A DNA stretch of 64,000 bases, taken from Neobacillus sp. PS3-34. GTDB lineage: Bacteria; Bacillota; Bacilli; Bacillales; Cytobacillaceae. Below, piece by piece: positions 63,555 through 64,000 of the stretch. The stretch lies in NCBI RefSeq assembly GCF_030915465.1, contig NZ_CP133267.1, forward strand, positions 372,001 through 436,000, given 5' to 3'. The translations under genes and the position numbers were made by a program. Position 1 is the stretch's first letter. Every line of letters starts with the position of its first letter. Below the pieces are notes generated by a model. That model saw nothing but the letters and a program-made list of their open reading frames with translations. It searched no databases and was not told the DNA's origin.

Positions 63555-64000
63555 TTACCTGTTACCAGCGATTTGATCCAAAATATATGGATCTTTTATT
63601 TTTTTATCATCTGAAAGCATAAAAATCTTCGAAACGATTTCAGCTGTTTTTGGGTCTTCGTCCATAAACGGCAGGAAGATTGGCGACGTTGCTGGGAATG
63701 CACAGGAATAATATAGAGTGCCCCTGTTGCCTGTTTGTACACATTCCCACTTCCAAGGTGGACACTGTATTCTCCAAGACTCCCCTTTATTAGAGCAAAA
63801 TTCCCTTCCAGACTGACATTATCAAGCTGCATTAATCGCAAGGATTCCGCGACAATTGCTTTTCTCATTTCAATTGTTGTTAAGCTTGCTTCTGGGTCGA
63901 CTCCGCCTACATGTGCGATGCTAACGACCAAATCAATATCTCTCATCGTTTCGGAGAAGATATGCTTTGGAATCTCTTCAATCTTTATATGTTTGTAAGT
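63555..64000 (-). pseudogene. DUF4132/DUF7737-type protein, C-terminal part, one frameshift (cut by window edge)
   Basis: Only the last 149 codons are inside the window. The text DIDLVVSIAHVGGVDPEASL, EYSVHLGSGNVYKQATGALY and IIPVHSQQR, then after the break IFLPFMDEDPKTAEIVSKIF and KIKDPYILDQI, matches the C-terminal DUF7737 domain of large DUF4132/DUF5724 proteins. One A is missing near 63676-63680 (CGCCAATC should be CGCCAAATC). The stop is TAA at 63555-63557. The family has over 1000 residues; the function is unknown. Confidence 0.75.

Overview
The window is a low-GC chromosomal segment from an endospore-forming Bacillaceae. Evidence for this is an alpha/beta-type SASP, a SpoIIM-family protein, a group of GerPA/GerPF-like spore proteins, two cold-shock proteins, a YrzF-type kinase and strong Bacillus-style Shine-Dalgarno sequences and terminators. 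The genus cannot be fixed from sequence reading alone. No insertion sequence, prophage, rRNA, tRNA or CRISPR array was seen.

Layout. 1-10.1 kb: a truncated quinone oxidoreductase, GNAT, kinase, a MerR regulator divergent from a CMD/metallo-hydrolase pair with a 19-bp-spacer promoter, an FtsX/LolD-type ABC exporter, AIM24, DinB, a candidate free-standing small RNA (7.85-7.96 kb), a PAS-STAS gene and a DUF3900-like gene. 10.2-20 kb: a 21-bp phased repeat, a GH36 alpha-galactosidase, small proteins, a cold-shock gene, an RND exporter and an AarF fragment. 21-27.5 kb: an ion-homeostasis block. A c-di-AMP (ydaO) riboswitch leads an ArsB/NhaD-type permease, KtrB and KtrA, followed by a CPA2 antiporter that has an intrinsic terminator in its leader. 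28-34.8 kb: an HpaB fragment, a PAS histidine kinase, a second cold-shock gene, CarD and a secreted M6 protease. 35-42 kb: RDD, SpoIIM, and a MoxR/DUF58/DUF4350/DUF4129 operon. 42-46 kb: CBO0543, SASP, a DUF2975/YozG cassette, two tandem-repeat arrays and hpt. 46-50.7 kb: YhgE/Pip and a GerP-like cluster. 50.8-63.5 kb: a dense set of oxidoreductase and detoxification genes (two aldo/keto reductases, two SDRs, an MDR, a flavodoxin-fold quinone reductase, NmrA, VOC, SnoaL) with an MFS exporter and TetR and XRE regulators. The right edge cuts a DUF7737-type gene.

Three things stand out. First, three tandem arrays with unrelated sequences (44.76, 45.20 and 55.28 kb) all have a period of exactly 52 bp. 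A fourth (10.28 kb) has a period of exactly 21 bp. Both are close to whole numbers of helical turns. Second, three separate promoters (MFS, VOC, SnoaL genes) each carry the same palindromic operator, TTTGTA-N2-TACAAA or a one-mismatch variant, directly after the -10 box, which defines a small regulon. Third, about 22 single-base indels disrupt 18 otherwise normal genes. At least seven lie at GGCC, which looks more like uncorrected long-read errors at methylated or homopolymer sites than real gene decay. Disrupted genes are therefore typed as pseudogene here but may be intact in the organism.
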